Shown: piece by piece, positions 40,109 through 51,257 of the stretch
How positions within the stretch are numbered: position 1 is the first letter of the stretch
Layout of the letters: the number at the start of each line of letters is the position of its first letter
The notes under the pieces: generated by a model
What the model saw: only the letters and a program-made list of their open reading frames with translations
What the model was told of the DNA's origin: nothing
The model's database searches: none
Made by a program: the position numbers and the translations under genes
DNA from: Nakaseomyces glabratus
Taxonomy: Eukaryota; Ascomycota; Saccharomycetes; Saccharomycetales; Saccharomycetaceae
Reading direction: 5' to 3'
Assembly: GCF_010111755.1 (NCBI RefSeq)
Contig: NC_088958.1
Location: 372,001 to 436,000 of the forward strand
Length of the DNA: 64,000 nt

Positions 40109-41347
40109 ATGAGTTTAGAAGACACATTGGCTAATCTGTCTCTATATGACGCTAAAAAGTACTTCCGTAAGGCTCAGAATGTAGTCTACAATTACACCGA
40201 TATGGAATCTAAAGTCAGGGAAGCTACAAACAACGAGCCTTGGGGCGCTTCTTCGACACTGATGGAACAAATTGCTCAAGGGACATATAATATTAGGGAA
40301 CGTGAAGAAATCTTAGGTATGATATTCAGAAGGTTTACCGAAAAATCAGGGAGTGAATGGAGACAAATTTATAAAGCTCTACAACTCTTAGAATATTTGA
40401 TTAAGCATGGTTCTGAAAGGTTTATTGATGATACCAGGAATAGTATCAGTATTGTTAAGTTATTGGAATCATTTCATTACATCGATTCCCAAGGAAGAGA
40501 CCAAGGTGTAAACGTCAGAAATAGAGCTGCTGCACTAACGGCTTTATTGGCTGATGATAGTTCAATCAGAGCAGAACGTAAAAAGGCAAGAGAGACGAAA
40601 AAGAAATACAAGGGTGTAGCAGGTGGTGTTACATCGATGAATACGGGACTTGAAGCCAACACAAGGGCTGGCTTTAACAGCTCTAGATCGCATGGTATAA
40701 GTGTCAGTGCTGATTTTGATTCTGATGAATCTGATGATGGCGTATACAAATCATCAAATAGATCAGGTGGCTTTAGAGATAATGTCGACGATAGAGAAAA
40801 CTCTAACGAAGGAACCACTACTACGGCTAATGTAATGCAATCCAATTCAGATGAAGATTTCTTCTCTTCTTTAAAGAAACCAGAAGTTTCCCAGAACAAT
40901 CACGCTAATTTGGATGAAGATGACGAAGATGATGACGAATTTACAGATTTTCAAACGGCGGTACCGGTCAACTCGACCCTAAATAATACCGCAACAAGTC
41001 ATGGTAATACTACTAATAATAATGAGTTTGACCTTCTTGGGATGAACATGAACTCCACTGCAACATATCCAAAACCATCTACCAATGATGTCATTCCAGC
41101 AATTGCACAGGATAAGAAAAAGGATGATCCATTTAGCTCCTTATTTAGTTCAGCTAAGACACTCCCTGCTGAACCAAAAAAGGCACAGACACAACAGAAC
41201 CAACCCATTTCATCACAAACTGACAAAGCCGATGAAGATGAATTCAATGATTTGATGTCTTCAGGTCCAACAACTACCTCTGCACAAACTTCTGCTCCAA
41301 CACCTTCCCAATCAAATGCTGGGGAAATTGATTTATTAAGCTTTTGA
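40109..41347 (+). CDS. ENT3: Epsin-like ENTH adaptor, trans-Golgi/endosome
   Basis: The 412-residue product begins with an ENTH domain (about 15-150: 'KKYFRKAQNVVYNYTDMESKVREATNNEPWG', 'REREEILGMIFRRF', 'QIYKALQLLEYLIKHGSERF') that matches Ent3 rather than Ent1/2. The domain binds phosphoinositides and SNAREs. The C-terminal part is disordered and has acidic-phenylalanine motifs ('DDEFTDFQ' at about residue 277, 'DEFNDLMS' near 380) that bind the ear domains of Gga and AP-1 adaptors. Ent3 sorts cargo between trans-Golgi and endosomes with clathrin. S. cerevisiae ENT3 is on chromosome X in the duplicated sister region of this block, so here it keeps an ancestral position lost from the S. cerevisiae chromosome XIII copy. 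Confidence 0.94.
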   Translation: MSLEDTLANLSLYDAKKYFRKAQNVVYNYTDMESKVREATNNEPWGASSTLMEQIAQGTYNIREREEILGMIFRRFTEKSGSEWRQIYKALQLLEYLIKHGSERFIDDTRNSISIVKLLESFHYIDSQGRDQGVNVRNRAAALTALLADDSSIRAERKKARETKKKYKGVAGGVTSMNTGLEANTRAGFNSSRSHGISVSADFDSDESDDGVYKSSNRSGGFRDNVDDRENSNEGTTTTANVMQSNSDEDFFSSLKKPEVSQNNHANLDEDDEDDDEFTDFQTAVPVNSTLNNTATSHGNTTNNNEFDLLGMNMNSTATYPKPSTNDVIPAIAQDKKKDDPFSSLFSSAKTLPAEPKKAQTQQNQPISSQTDKADEDEFNDLMSSGPTTTSAQTSAPTPSQSNAGEIDLLSF

Positions 41348-41807
41348 AAGAGAATATAATACAAATAGCATGCATTTAGTACCATCATTTTACACAATTC
41401 TCGTTCCGATGAAGTACCGTAGCTTCTGGTAGCAACAGTATGTATTTTTGTCCTAGTACATAACAAAACACTTCCACAGACACTACAATATAGTTGTTCC
41501 TTTTATATTAGATATCACATATACCTTACCAAGCACTATTTAATCGATTCAATTTTGTGTGTTCAGGGTTCTTTGTTATTTTTTTACCAACCCTAAATAA
41601 TGACCTAATATACTGAATCGAACTTGACAAAATTATAAAATAAAAACCCTAAAAGTTTATCAGCAATCATAGGACTAAGCAGTAATTTGGAAGTGAAATG
41701 GACTAATTATCTCATAGCTATCTGATACCATAGAAGTGTTGAGAATACAGTGAGAGTTAAGTCACACCAACTTATAGAAGTGAGAAGTACACATTTTAAC
41801 TGAAAGT
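41348..41807. other. Intergenic region ENT3-BET5 (0.46 kb)
   Basis: Same-strand AT-rich spacer. I see no gene, repeat or recognisable site. Confidence 0.45.
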
Positions 41808-42287
41808 ATGGGAATTCATTCGTTTTGGATATTTGATAGACATTGCAATTGTATATATGATCGTGAATGGACTTTACTCTCGAATTCAGGCAGCGGTACT
41901 ATTAACTCCAAACAAAATGATGAAACTGCTAAATTGCTGTATGGTATGGTTTACTCTCTTCGAACAATAACACAGAAACTGTCACATGGATCCATGAAGA
42001 ATGAAATACGGACGATTGCGACTGGCAAATATTTAGTGCACATTTTTTGCACAGCATCTGGCTTATGGTTTATATTATTATCCGATTTCCGTCAACAATC
42101 TTATTCGCAGGTTTTACATTACATATATGGGCATATATATGTTAAATATGTCGCTAATAATCTGCTGTCCCCCATAGACTTTGCAGAAAATAAAAATGAA
42201 ACCAGAGGACAAGGTTTCAGAAAGATTACTAACAGGAACTTTATAAAAAGCCTCGAAGCATTCTTAGCACCTATGGTTGCTAAGTAA
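41808..42287 (+). CDS. BET5: TRAPP complex core subunit Bet5
   Basis: The 159-residue product equals S. cerevisiae Bet5 (159) in length and has the longin/sedlin-type start 'IHSFWIFDRHCNCIYDREW'. Bet5 (TRAPPC1) is a core subunit of TRAPP complexes, which act as exchange factors for Ypt1 and Ypt31/32 in ER-Golgi and later traffic. A TACTAAC string at about 42228 lies inside the coding frame and is not a branch point, since the frame is continuous. The gene is convergent with WAR1, with less than 200 bases between stop codons, as expected from the order of YML077W and YML076C. Confidence 0.93.
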   Translation: MGIHSFWIFDRHCNCIYDREWTLLSNSGSGTINSKQNDETAKLLYGMVYSLRTITQKLSHGSMKNEIRTIATGKYLVHIFCTASGLWFILLSDFRQQSYSQVLHYIYGHIYVKYVANNLLSPIDFAENKNETRGQGFRKITNRNFIKSLEAFLAPMVAK

Positions 42288-42480
42288 CTCACATTATATC
42301 AGTTATTTAAAACAGTAATATGCATGTATGAAAGTTATGTAGAATAATTACCTTGACCGAAAATCATTAGTGGAAGTATTGGCAATAATGATAAAGACTT
42401 ATTCTCAACTGGAAATTACAATCCTATTGGACTATAACATATATCATATAAACACTTCTTCTTTGTTTGACATATTACAT

Positions 42481-45318
42481 TCAAATTCCAGGGAGAAAGA
42501 GATCAGACCAAAATTCATCATTAAGTGTATTCACACCCCACAGTAATGAATTCATGTCAGTTAAATAATCATTGAAATTATTAAGAGATGAAGACGGAGA
42601 TGAATTTAAGGTTTGACTCTCCAAATTCACTTTGACCTGTGGATTTAACAGGCCATTATTCGGATTATTATTCGTTCCATTTAAATCTTCTTTTTCTGTT
42701 TTATACCCCACAATTCCGCTGCTAATATCATTGTTAATAGGTGTATTACTATCATCGGTAGAGTTCCTGGTGAGCTTACCTTGGGTAGGCGCTGAATCAG
42801 CAGGGAATGGCAATACATCTGCTGAAACAGTATTTTCTGTATCGGTAACAGGAGTTTTAGTAACACTAGCATATTCATTTCTCAATAGTTGTGTATTAAA
42901 TTGTGTATGGGGATTACTCTTTGCCTTTACTGTGCTTGATTCCGATGCTTCAATAACCCTCTTAGCATATGTTTGACAAAATAGTGCCACAACGTATTGT
43001 AGTTTGTATAAGGGATAATTATATGGAAATAATTTAGATGCCTTTTCCAGTGCATCCGCCACTCTTCTAACCAATGCTACCGCTTTATCTGTATCATGCA
43101 ATAGATGGTGGAAAGCTGCAGAGGTCACTACTTTGAACCTTAACTTTAAAAGAATGAGGCCAACAATGTAAACCATCCTAGATGAGTGAAAAAGCGGAAG
43201 TGATGCAATTAATTTACTGTCAAGCTTCATGAAATTCTCTAGACACTGAACACAACAATTATAGCAGCTCTTGAAGGCTGCAGTTATATCATCTGGCACT
43301 GGATCACCCTTTTTCAAACTATTAACATTCTTCTTTATGAAGTCTTCCAATGTGTATTGATACAAATATGCTTTAATTGAATAGAAAAACGCCACAACTC
43401 TATCACGATTTAATGGAATCTCTGTATATAGCTCATCTAATTGCGTGTGATATCTCTGTATCATTTTAGATGTATCATATAAAAGGAATTCGTCATTCTT
43501 TTCCAATTCATGAAGTTTCACGTGAATGTTCTCTAATACTCGACATAATGATGTAAAAACTACCAAAACATGAGCATCTTCTTTATGATCCTCAGTTATT
43601 TGCAACTTTGAGTCTCTTGCTGCCTGTTTCCACGCGATATCTATGCATTCATTATATGGAGTATGCAACGGTTGCCGTAGGAATATGCAAACATTAAGCG
43701 ATGTTATGTATACAAGCAATATCAGTCTGTACACATAGACTGGATATTCAGGTTGTGGCTCCTTCTCTGGAAAGACATCAAATACCCTTCCTGGATGAGG
43801 TCTGTGATTCAACTCCTTTGTTATAATAGAACACACGTAATTAAAAAAGTGGTATTTGGTTCTTGACGGCCATTCTAAGAAATTATACCACAAACATAGA
43901 ATTAGAAGGGATTGAACCAACTGCACTGCATCCACTCTTCTCTTGAATATGTTAGATGTAATCTGTTTCAATACAAATGTATCAAGCCTCATTGTGGTTA
44001 CTGGATTTGTTTCATGTGGAGCTAATAATATCGACGAGCATGACATGACAACTGAGAATAACATTGGCTTTTCAGTTCTCATTATATTTACGTTCGTATT
44101 ATTTCCTGTGTTAATGAAGGAAAGTCCAGCAAAAAATGTTATATCTGTTGAGAACCTTTCAAGCCGGAGTTCAGCTTCTTCCGCAGTAATTATACCGGCA
44201 CTAACAGGGTCACCTGTAACTGGCAATAAATCCGATCTGTCGATCATATCTTGCCAAGTTTTCGCCCATTGACCTAATAATGTGGATGTTGTCTCAATCT
44301 TCTCTTTTTGATGATACACAAGAGATTGCAGTTGTTTTTTGAATGAATGTGTCAGACGATTAATATGTGAGTTTTTTGGAGACTTCACCGAGTCAAAATG
44401 AGACCCACCTTTGTTGGAGTTACTAGAGTAAGCGTACTGTTGTCTATCATATGTATTATTTTGAAGTGGGCTCAATATGGTAGGGTTAGCAGTGTCAATA
44501 TGATTGTTAAACAAACTTCCAACGTTACCTACATTCGGTGTTTTTAAAGTATTATTGCTAGGACGGACGACATCATTGCTAGTAGTTGGAATTAACGGTA
44601 TGTTTGATCCCAAAGGTACCGTCGATTCATCATAAGCATTGTTTCTGGTAGGATAACTCCCCAGTAAGGAATTTATATCGGTTTGAGGATATCTCTGAGA
44701 TACACTAATAGTGGTTGGTGTCCTCATAATAGCGTTCAAGTCATTTGATGACTGTGGCTGACCCAATGTGATACTTGTTTTTGGATACTGATTTGAATCA
44801 ACAATAGGCCAGTTTTGGTTTCTGATTGACTCAGGATTTTCAATAATCGATATAGGTGTCTGCTGGATATTAGGTATAGCCAAAGGTACTCTAGGCTCTT
44901 CGTAGTTATCACTACTACTCTGTGATTCAGAGTTCCTACTATTTTTCCTCTTCTGGTACTTATTATTACCAACACTATTTTCATGTCGAGATCGTCTTAC
45001 TCTCTTCCTCTTTCGCTTAGCTAAATCAAATATGCAAGGATCTCGACTTCTCAAGCATCTAACGCATGGGTTTCGATATATATCCCCAACATCGGAAGGA
45101 CGACACTTCTGTTTCAAGTCATGGCATTTCACACAAGCAAATGTGTTACGTTTCATATTACCGTTCTCATTCACTTCCAACTGCGAGGGCTGTGATAACC
45201 GAATATCATCAGGTTCAACACCTACTATTACTGTTAGATGCTTGTTATTAACAACATAGTCGTTGGGACCAGGTTCATACGTGTGGGATGCATCCGCTCT
45301 CACACAATTTTCTTCCAT
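42481..45318 (-). CDS. WAR1: Zn(II)2Cys6 transcription factor War1 (weak-acid response)
   Basis: The 945-residue product has a Zn2Cys6 binuclear cluster at residues 62-95 (C62, C65, C72, C85, C88, C95) followed by a basic stretch ('KRKRKRVRRSRH'). A disordered N-, S- and T-rich part follows (about 110-330), then a helical middle homology region (about 330-790) and a tail with acidic and hydrophobic residues that may activate transcription ('LNDEFWSDLFLPGI'). Length matches S. cerevisiae War1 (944). War1 senses sorbate, benzoate and similar acids and induces the efflux pump Pdr12. Its location next to BET5 matches YML076C. Confidence 0.93.
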   Translation of the reverse strand: MEENCVRADASHTYEPGPNDYVVNNKHLTVIVGVEPDDIRLSQPSQLEVNENGNMKRNTFACVKCHDLKQKCRPSDVGDIYRNPCVRCLRSRDPCIFDLAKRKRKRVRRSRHENSVGNNKYQKRKNSRNSESQSSSDNYEEPRVPLAIPNIQQTPISIIENPESIRNQNWPIVDSNQYPKTSITLGQPQSSNDLNAIMRTPTTISVSQRYPQTDINSLLGSYPTRNNAYDESTVPLGSNIPLIPTTSNDVVRPSNNTLKTPNVGNVGSLFNNHIDTANPTILSPLQNNTYDRQQYAYSSNSNKGGSHFDSVKSPKNSHINRLTHSFKKQLQSLVYHQKEKIETTSTLLGQWAKTWQDMIDRSDLLPVTGDPVSAGIITAEEAELRLERFSTDITFFAGLSFINTGNNTNVNIMRTEKPMLFSVVMSCSSILLAPHETNPVTTMRLDTFVLKQITSNIFKRRVDAVQLVQSLLILCLWYNFLEWPSRTKYHFFNYVCSIITKELNHRPHPGRVFDVFPEKEPQPEYPVYVYRLILLVYITSLNVCIFLRQPLHTPYNECIDIAWKQAARDSKLQITEDHKEDAHVLVVFTSLCRVLENIHVKLHELEKNDEFLLYDTSKMIQRYHTQLDELYTEIPLNRDRVVAFFYSIKAYLYQYTLEDFIKKNVNSLKKGDPVPDDITAAFKSCYNCCVQCLENFMKLDSKLIASLPLFHSSRMVYIVGLILLKLRFKVVTSAAFHHLLHDTDKAVALVRRVADALEKASKLFPYNYPLYKLQYVVALFCQTYAKRVIEASESSTVKAKSNPHTQFNTQLLRNEYASVTKTPVTDTENTVSADVLPFPADSAPTQGKLTRNSTDDSNTPINNDISSGIVGYKTEKEDLNGTNNNPNNGLLNPQVKVNLESQTLNSSPSSSLNNFNDYLTDMNSLLWGVNTLNDEFWSDLFLPGI

Positions 45319-46642
45319 TTCTTTTGTTATGTCACACTTTGATTTAGTATTATATTAATATACAGTCTTGGCTTATAACATGCCTATCCTGTCTACTGTA
45401 TGTTTTTTTTATTGCTATTACTGTACACTATACTACTATTATATATCAACCGATCATTAAGGTACCGATGCTCATAAATTAGAATTTCATTTTTTTTTTC
45501 TTCCTTTTTTTTTTTCTTTCTCTTAAATGACACAGGAATTTTTTCGTCTTCTTCCTGTGTTCTTGGTACACCTTTCACTCACTGGGGAATTCCTTAACCC
45601 ACATCTCCCATTGTTTCCTTTATTACTTTTAGAATAACCCACAAGATGCTGTTAGTAAAAGCTGTTCCAAATACTAGTATGTTCATTGCTAGCCTTCCCC
45701 CCCAAAGCTATCTCTTATTCTCTATAGATTGCCATTTCTAATTGTATCACTTCACATACAGTTACCTGGCTGAAAAATTGCCGTAGCACCAGTTGCTTTC
45801 CTTTCCCTTCATTTAGGGTAAATGAGGGTTGCACTGGAAATAGCTGCCATTTCGTGCGATGGTTTCTTACAATTGCCCTCCCTCCAATCGAGTTTAATTA
45901 AAGGGCTCTCTTGTGCAGCTCTTTCATTGATAAACTTACTGAGAGGGGGGATGAGAAGAAATCCAAGTAGTTACCATAGAAAATTCGCACTCGAGACCTT
46001 CTCTGTGAAACTACCGTTCTGCGCTCGATGGAACGGGACTACAATGCAGAAAGCTCCGCACCTTGTCTCAAAAAATGCTTCACTTCTCACTTGCAATTGG
46101 TGAGTGGTAAGAAAACTCGTGGAGGAATTCCAGTTTCCATTGTTTCCGATCTATTATTGATGTACGATTTTCTTACAGTTGTATTGTCGAGATTTCTTCT
46201 GTAATACTCCATTTCTCTTCCTATCATTGTGGGAGGTATTGTGAGGAGTGGAGGGGGAAGGGGGGCGGTTGTACGCTTTTTCCTTAGAGTTGGAATAGAT
46301 AGACGAATATGCATTAATTAAAAGGCTATTTCCAAATTAGGTATATTAATTTTAAATGGTATAGCTGTGTTGAAGTTCAACACCTATATCCAGATGATTT
46401 GTCCTTGTGAAAACATAGCGCTGGGTTATGTATCTCTAGGCACATTGCTGTTCTCTTATTGATGGGCTTTATTGGTCCTCCGTTGTTGATGAGAGCACCC
46501 AATGGCCTGATTTCAACTAGAGAACGTTTTAAATGTGGACTTCAGACGTTAGTGCTTGTTCAAAAGGGATAACATTCTTTAACCCCCCGCAGATATTCTT
46601 ATAGGACTATCGATACCCCGCCGTCAGTACGATCAATAGCTG
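45319..46642. promoter_or_regulatory. Divergent promoter region of WAR1 and GEP4 (1.3 kb)
   Basis: No gene is supported; open frames of up to 93 codons have no family features. T-rich and A-rich tracts lie near WAR1 (about 45490-45535). The two sides derive from different S. cerevisiae chromosomes (XIII and VIII), so a break in ancestral gene order falls here. Confidence 0.5.
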
Positions 46643-47200
46643 ATGAATTTCAACGCTACTTTCAATGCGCTACGGGTAATATACAACCACAGCCTGTGCA
46701 TCCCAAGGCTTCGTATTGCTACGTTTAATCAATTACCAATACCGATAAAACCTCACATAAAAGTGGTTGTGGTTGATAAGGACAACTGCATGGCTCTACA
46801 GGATGATGACAAAGTATGGCACGAGTACACCGCGAAATGGGAGGAGTTGAAGAGAGTTTACCAGGATCGCGTGCTGATAGTGAGCAACAGTGCAGGTTCT
46901 TCGGATGACAAGGGCTACCTTCAAGCGAAGACGTTGGAGAAGAACACTGGTGTTCCTGTGCTTCGACATAAGCTGAAAAAACCAGGTTGCAGAGACGAGA
47001 TTATTGAATATTTCAAAGAAAGAGGCCTGATTGAAAAACCTGACGAAATCGCAGTTATTGGAGACAGATTGTTTACAGATATACTGATGGCAAATATGAT
47101 GGGTTCTTATGGCGTGTGGATAGAAGATGGTGTGAAAATTAGCAATAGTGCCTTCAGTAAGTTAGAGAAAAACTTGTACACCAGGTGGACTAAGAACTAA
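46643..47200 (+). CDS. GEP4: Mitochondrial phosphatidylglycerophosphatase
   Basis: The 185-residue product (S. cerevisiae Gep4 is 185) is a HAD-superfamily phosphatase that removes phosphate from phosphatidylglycerol-phosphate in the cardiolipin pathway, on the matrix side of the inner mitochondrial membrane. Motif I is D-K-D-N-C at residues 45-49 (nucleophile D45, acid D47), motif II is 'VSNSAGS', and 'AVIGDRLFTDILMAN' is motif III. The N-terminus is basic and hydrophobic, fitting mitochondrial targeting. It is convergent with DIS3 with only 125 bases between stops. Confidence 0.94.
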   Translation: MNFNATFNALRVIYNHSLCIPRLRIATFNQLPIPIKPHIKVVVVDKDNCMALQDDDKVWHEYTAKWEELKRVYQDRVLIVSNSAGSSDDKGYLQAKTLEKNTGVPVLRHKLKKPGCRDEIIEYFKERGLIEKPDEIAVIGDRLFTDILMANMMGSYGVWIEDGVKISNSAFSKLEKNLYTRWTKN

Positions 47201-47325
47201 AAACACTTGAAACTAAGAACAATCAATGAAATACTATTCTTAAGATGCTTAACATAAATATCTAGTATCAGAAATGCATGTAATTATAAATTGTACTGTT
47301 AAATAGTATATGCTCGTAGATGAAT

Positions 47326-50300
47326 TTACTTAAGTAATAATTCTGCCTTACGCTTACTTGTAACAGGATCAAGAACCGATTTAACTTGAACTTCTACTTT
47401 GTCAAAGACACTTATCTCTCTCTTAGCGTTTGTACCTTGCTGTGTAAAAGTCAACTTAAACTCAACTTCATCATAGTCCGCAGAGTCAGTATCATCCGTT
47501 AGATTTTCTAGTCTAATCAGACCTTCGACACCAAATTTGGGCACTAGGACAACGATACCATTATTAAATACTTTGATAACATAACCCGTTTCAACGGACT
47601 CATTGTTTCTCATGACTTGGCCGACATAGTATTCAATACTGGCTCTTCCCGCAAACTGAGCATTCCTATGCTTTCTATTGATATTCTTACATATCATATC
47701 CATCTTCGTTTTATCTCTATGTGTCAAACTCAAAGGTTCATAACCAATGGCAGCAGCAAGTTGTCTATGTGCTACAACATCACAATAACGTCTAATAGGT
47801 GATGTAAAATGTGTGTAGATGTCAACCGCCAAACCATAATGCCTAAAATCGGAATAAGAGTAAGCTCCTGAATAGAAGTACTGAGCGGCCATCATACATC
47901 TTGTCGACATGATACGCACTAGGGTATTAAAATATGGATCATTTTTGTCCACACATCTATCTAGAGAATCAGCTAGTGCTTTGGAAGATTCCAAAGATAT
48001 AGTCAATCCCTTCTTGGTTTGAAGCATTTCATTTAATATCTCAAAATTGGTAGAAGGTGGTGCTGCATGTCTTCTTAGCATAGCCGTTTGAGGAAAAGAA
48101 TCATAAATCTTTCTAGCAACAGAAATATTAGCCAATAACATAAATTCTTCAACCAAAGAGTTAGTAGCAAGTAATTTCTTGATTTCCACCTCATTCGGAT
48201 CCGAAGTTTCACTATCCATGTGAACTTTAACTTCTGGTGAGGCCAAATTCAATGCACCAGCATCCAATCTCTTTTGTTTCAATTTTTTAGAGAGTTGCAA
48301 TAACGCTCTCATACCCTGTGTTAGCTCATCGGTTTGATTTGGATCGTCAATCCTTATTTGAGCCTGTTCATATGAAAAAGCCTCCCGCGATCTGATCACA
48401 GATTTTGTAAAGTCAACATTGACAATATTGGCATCTTGATCAAGCTCCCAAAGAACAGAGAAAGCAAACCTGTCAACATATGGCTTTAATGAACACAAGT
48501 CAGTACCAAGTAGCATGGGTAACATATCAATACGTTTGTCAACTAAGTATACAGAAGTACCTCTAGAAGCACCTTCTGCATCCAATGCTGTTCCTGGTTT
48601 AACAAAATGTGTAACATCTGCAATATGTACACCAACCTCCCAGTTCCCGTTCTCTAACATCTTGGCGTGTAGAGCATCATCAATATCAACACAGTTAGGA
48701 GGATCGATACTACAGATTAATTTATCTCTTAAATCTCTTCTTTTTGGCAAAAGTGGGTCTTTAGCAATAGCTGCTGAATCTGATAATTTTTCTGGTGCCT
48801 TCCAGTCATGGCCTTCACTGGGCAAACAATCCAATACTTTCTTGGAAAATGGTCTATACTCCACATCGTGTTCTAGCAAAAGAGCTTCTGTTTCAGCTTG
48901 AACAGTTTCAATTCCTCCTAAGTCCCTTACAAAGTGTCCTAATGGGTATCTATGTGTTTCTGGCCATGAATCGATCGAAACAACAATTCTTTTATCTAAA
49001 AGCTCTTTGGCTCTTCTTGTTCTAATTCGAATCTTGGGGAGACATTTATCCATTAAGATCACAAAAACATATTGAGTACCACCGTTTTGTAAGTCAACAG
49101 AATTTGGAGCTATCTGTCCGACATATTGTCTCCATGATCTACGTACAATACCAACAACTCTACCAGTAGGAGAAACCTTCTTAGATTGTTGAGCTGCAAT
49201 AGCATCCTTAGCGAGTAATCTTCGTTGTTTATCTGACATAATAACAGCAGAATTAGCACCTTTCACATCACCTGACTCTTCATCGTTACCATCATCTGCA
49301 TTATCGTTAACGTCAAAATGTTCAGAATCTAGGGTTATTGTTGATGGGGCCTTCCACTCGGATTGTGGTAGTAATTCAACAATCACTTGATCACCATTAA
49401 ATGCCCTATTCAAGTTCTTTTGACCACGTATTAGAACTGGCTTAGAAAACCTCGGAAGACTGATCGTACCTTCTAAGAAGTTATATTCAGAAATTTGGAT
49501 AGAACCTTGAAACAAAACACCATTCTTTAGCCCACCCATAATTCTGGCATTGGTATAATATTCTGGATAAGAAAAATCCGAAATACTTTCTTTATCTTGT
49601 CCATCAAATGAATTAGAACTTGGAATCAAATCTTTAATCTCATTGGCATTTGGCAGTTTCTCAACATACTCAACCAAGTTTAGCGTTTGATATTTCTTTT
49701 CCTTTGCATTTGATCTGTTTGCCTCCACTCTATTTAATCTATCGTTTGAAACCAAGACAATACTAATACCAGAGCTCTTTAAATGGTCAGCATACCATTC
49801 ACAAGTTTTTCTTATGGCTCTATCATTCCTATCATTGATGGTTTCATTCTCCAATCTTTCAACAAAAGTGTGCTCGCTGAATTCATTATGGAAAACAATA
49901 AACCTCTTTCTATCATCGCTATCTCTACATAATGTTCTCAGCCTAGTGTAAACAGGGTATGATTGATTTCTAACCTCATCAAGAACAATTTGTGGAATAA
50001 TGACATCAAAGAAGCATTCAGGATTCTCCAGTAAATCAATAGCTTGCAATACTATGTTAGTATCTAGTACTGCATAGTGTTCCCCAATACCATCCAATTT
50101 GCCCTTCTCAGGTTTCTCAGAAAGCACAAATTTAGGTAGCTCATTGTGAGCATCCGGTGCCACTATCTCTGGGCATTTACTGCATGCCCTTGAGAGACAT
50201 GGTATATCATTTCTCAAGTAATGCTCCCTTACAATTTTGGTAGCACCACCATTACGTGATCTCACAAAGACTTTTTGGGTAACAGCTAACCCATCTGATA

Positions 50301-50349
50301 GCTTCTTCCGTTTGCTTTGTCTTACTAGTACTTCTGCGCCTCCACTCAT
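47326..50349 (-). CDS. DIS3: Exosome catalytic subunit Rrp44/Dis3 (RNase II family 3'-5' exonuclease and PIN endonuclease)
   Basis: The 1007-residue product (S. cerevisiae Dis3 is 1001) is the only catalytically active subunit of the core exosome. It contains an N-terminal CR3 cysteine region ('[13 protein letters not shown]', about 50-62), a PIN endonuclease domain (about 85-225, starting '[11 protein letters not shown]'), OB-fold cold-shock domains (about 250-500), the RNB exonuclease domain beginning '[19 protein letters not shown]' at about 540 with its metal-binding aspartates, and a C-terminal S1 domain. It degrades and trims RNA in nucleus and cytoplasm. The upstream region has an inverted pair of PAC sites, in keeping with ribosome-biogenesis control. 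Confidence 0.97.
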   Translation of the reverse strand: MSGGAEVLVRQSKRKKLSDGLAVTQKVFVRSRNGGATKIVREHYLRNDIPCLSRACSKCPEIVAPDAHNELPKFVLSEKPEKGKLDGIGEHYAVLDTNIVLQAIDLLENPECFFDVIIPQIVLDEVRNQSYPVYTRLRTLCRDSDDRKRFIVFHNEFSEHTFVERLENETINDRNDRAIRKTCEWYADHLKSSGISIVLVSNDRLNRVEANRSNAKEKKYQTLNLVEYVEKLPNANEIKDLIPSSNSFDGQDKESISDFSYPEYYTNARIMGGLKNGVLFQGSIQISEYNFLEGTISLPRFSKPVLIRGQKNLNRAFNGDQVIVELLPQSEWKAPSTITLDSEHFDVNDNADDGNDEESGDVKGANSAVIMSDKQRRLLAKDAIAAQQSKKVSPTGRVVGIVRRSWRQYVGQIAPNSVDLQNGGTQYVFVILMDKCLPKIRIRTRRAKELLDKRIVVSIDSWPETHRYPLGHFVRDLGGIETVQAETEALLLEHDVEYRPFSKKVLDCLPSEGHDWKAPEKLSDSAAIAKDPLLPKRRDLRDKLICSIDPPNCVDIDDALHAKMLENGNWEVGVHIADVTHFVKPGTALDAEGASRGTSVYLVDKRIDMLPMLLGTDLCSLKPYVDRFAFSVLWELDQDANIVNVDFTKSVIRSREAFSYEQAQIRIDDPNQTDELTQGMRALLQLSKKLKQKRLDAGALNLASPEVKVHMDSETSDPNEVEIKKLLATNSLVEEFMLLANISVARKIYDSFPQTAMLRRHAAPPSTNFEILNEMLQTKKGLTISLESSKALADSLDRCVDKNDPYFNTLVRIMSTRCMMAAQYFYSGAYSYSDFRHYGLAVDIYTHFTSPIRRYCDVVAHRQLAAAIGYEPLSLTHRDKTKMDMICKNINRKHRNAQFAGRASIEYYVGQVMRNNESVETGYVIKVFNNGIVVLVPKFGVEGLIRLENLTDDTDSADYDEVEFKLTFTQQGTNAKREISVFDKVEVQVKSVLDPVTSKRKAELLLK

Positions 50350-50479
50350 ACTTCTTTATGGTACCTTCTAATCTTGATGTTCCAGTGTTTTGTAATTCTA
50401 ATAAATAGAAAACTCTAATAACTCTCTTCTGTTTAATAAATGACTAGTAGAATGTTCCAAAAGATGGTAGTTAAGAGTT

Positions 50480-50563
50480 GCGATGAGCTAACAATTGGTA
50501 CTGGAGCTAGTAAACTGGCCAAACAACATAGCTCATCGCTGCTAATGGGAAGAAATTTTCAAG
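50480..50563. promoter_or_regulatory. DIS3 promoter: inverted PAC pair and RRPE-like element
   Basis: GCGATGAGCT (50480-50489) and its reverse complement AGCTCATCGC (50530-50539) form an inverted pair 50 bases apart, followed by a GAAATTTTC-type element (about 50552-50560). These lie 130-215 bases upstream of the DIS3 start codon. Confidence 0.7.
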
Positions 50564-50643
50564 TACATTTGCACGAAGTAGAAATTTTACAATATCAAAT
50601 ACTATGATAACCTGTGTATTTAAGATTTTTAACAAGTTAATAT

Positions 50644-50717
50644 GGTTTCGTGGTCTAGTCGGTTATGGCATCTGCTTAACACGCAGAACGTCCCCAGTTC
50701 GATCCTGGGCGAAATCA
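50644..50717 (+). tRNA. tV(AAC): tRNA-Val, anticodon AAC
   Basis: A complete 74-base cloverleaf without intron: acceptor GGTTTCG pairs with CGAAATC (one G-U), discriminator A, D arm with 'GTGGTCTAGTCGG' A-box, anticodon loop 'CTTAACA' with AAC closed by a CTGC/GCAG stem, and T arm CCCAGTTCGATCCTGGG with the B-box GTTCGATCC. A T run follows directly as the polymerase III terminator. It appears identical to the S. cerevisiae tRNA-Val(AAC). Confidence 0.97.
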
Positions 50718-51257
50718 TTTAATTTTTTTCAATTGTGAAGATTATTCTTTAAAGAAATGTATGTGCATATTAGCGTGAGTGCATATAACTCATGTTACCT
50801 TTTTATTTTTTTATAGTTACCAATTGGGATATACTTACTGTAGCTCTTCATTTCAAACCTCAATTATAAGTATGTAAACTCCAAATATCAGTAAAATTCA
50901 AATAGTTACTTTCCGTGCATTACTTTCTTTGCAGTTGTTATTGTTCTCGGTTTTGAATCCGCATCGGGTTTTGCCAGTAATTTTTTGTTTACATCCGGAT
51001 CAGGACAAAATGTAAACAGCTATGGACTTGGTGAGTAAGACTACTCATCGTGGAGATAAGTATCACTTCCAAAGAGATAATATTGGGTGCCTATGACCTG
51101 TCCTCGATTTGTAAAGTTTAGCATGAGCTATATGTGTTATTTTATTTTATTTTTTAAATATCTTTAAAAAATAAAGCTGTATACATTGAAGTAAGAGATT
51201 GGTAGCTGATAATCTTCAGCGGATTGGACACTACAGGCTGAGAATTATCTACATGAA
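50718..51257. other. Intergenic region between tRNA-Val and INP2 (0.54 kb)
   Basis: INP2 promoter region. No gene is seen. A small overlapping reading frame starts at 51253, five bases before the INP2 ATG. Confidence 0.5.
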
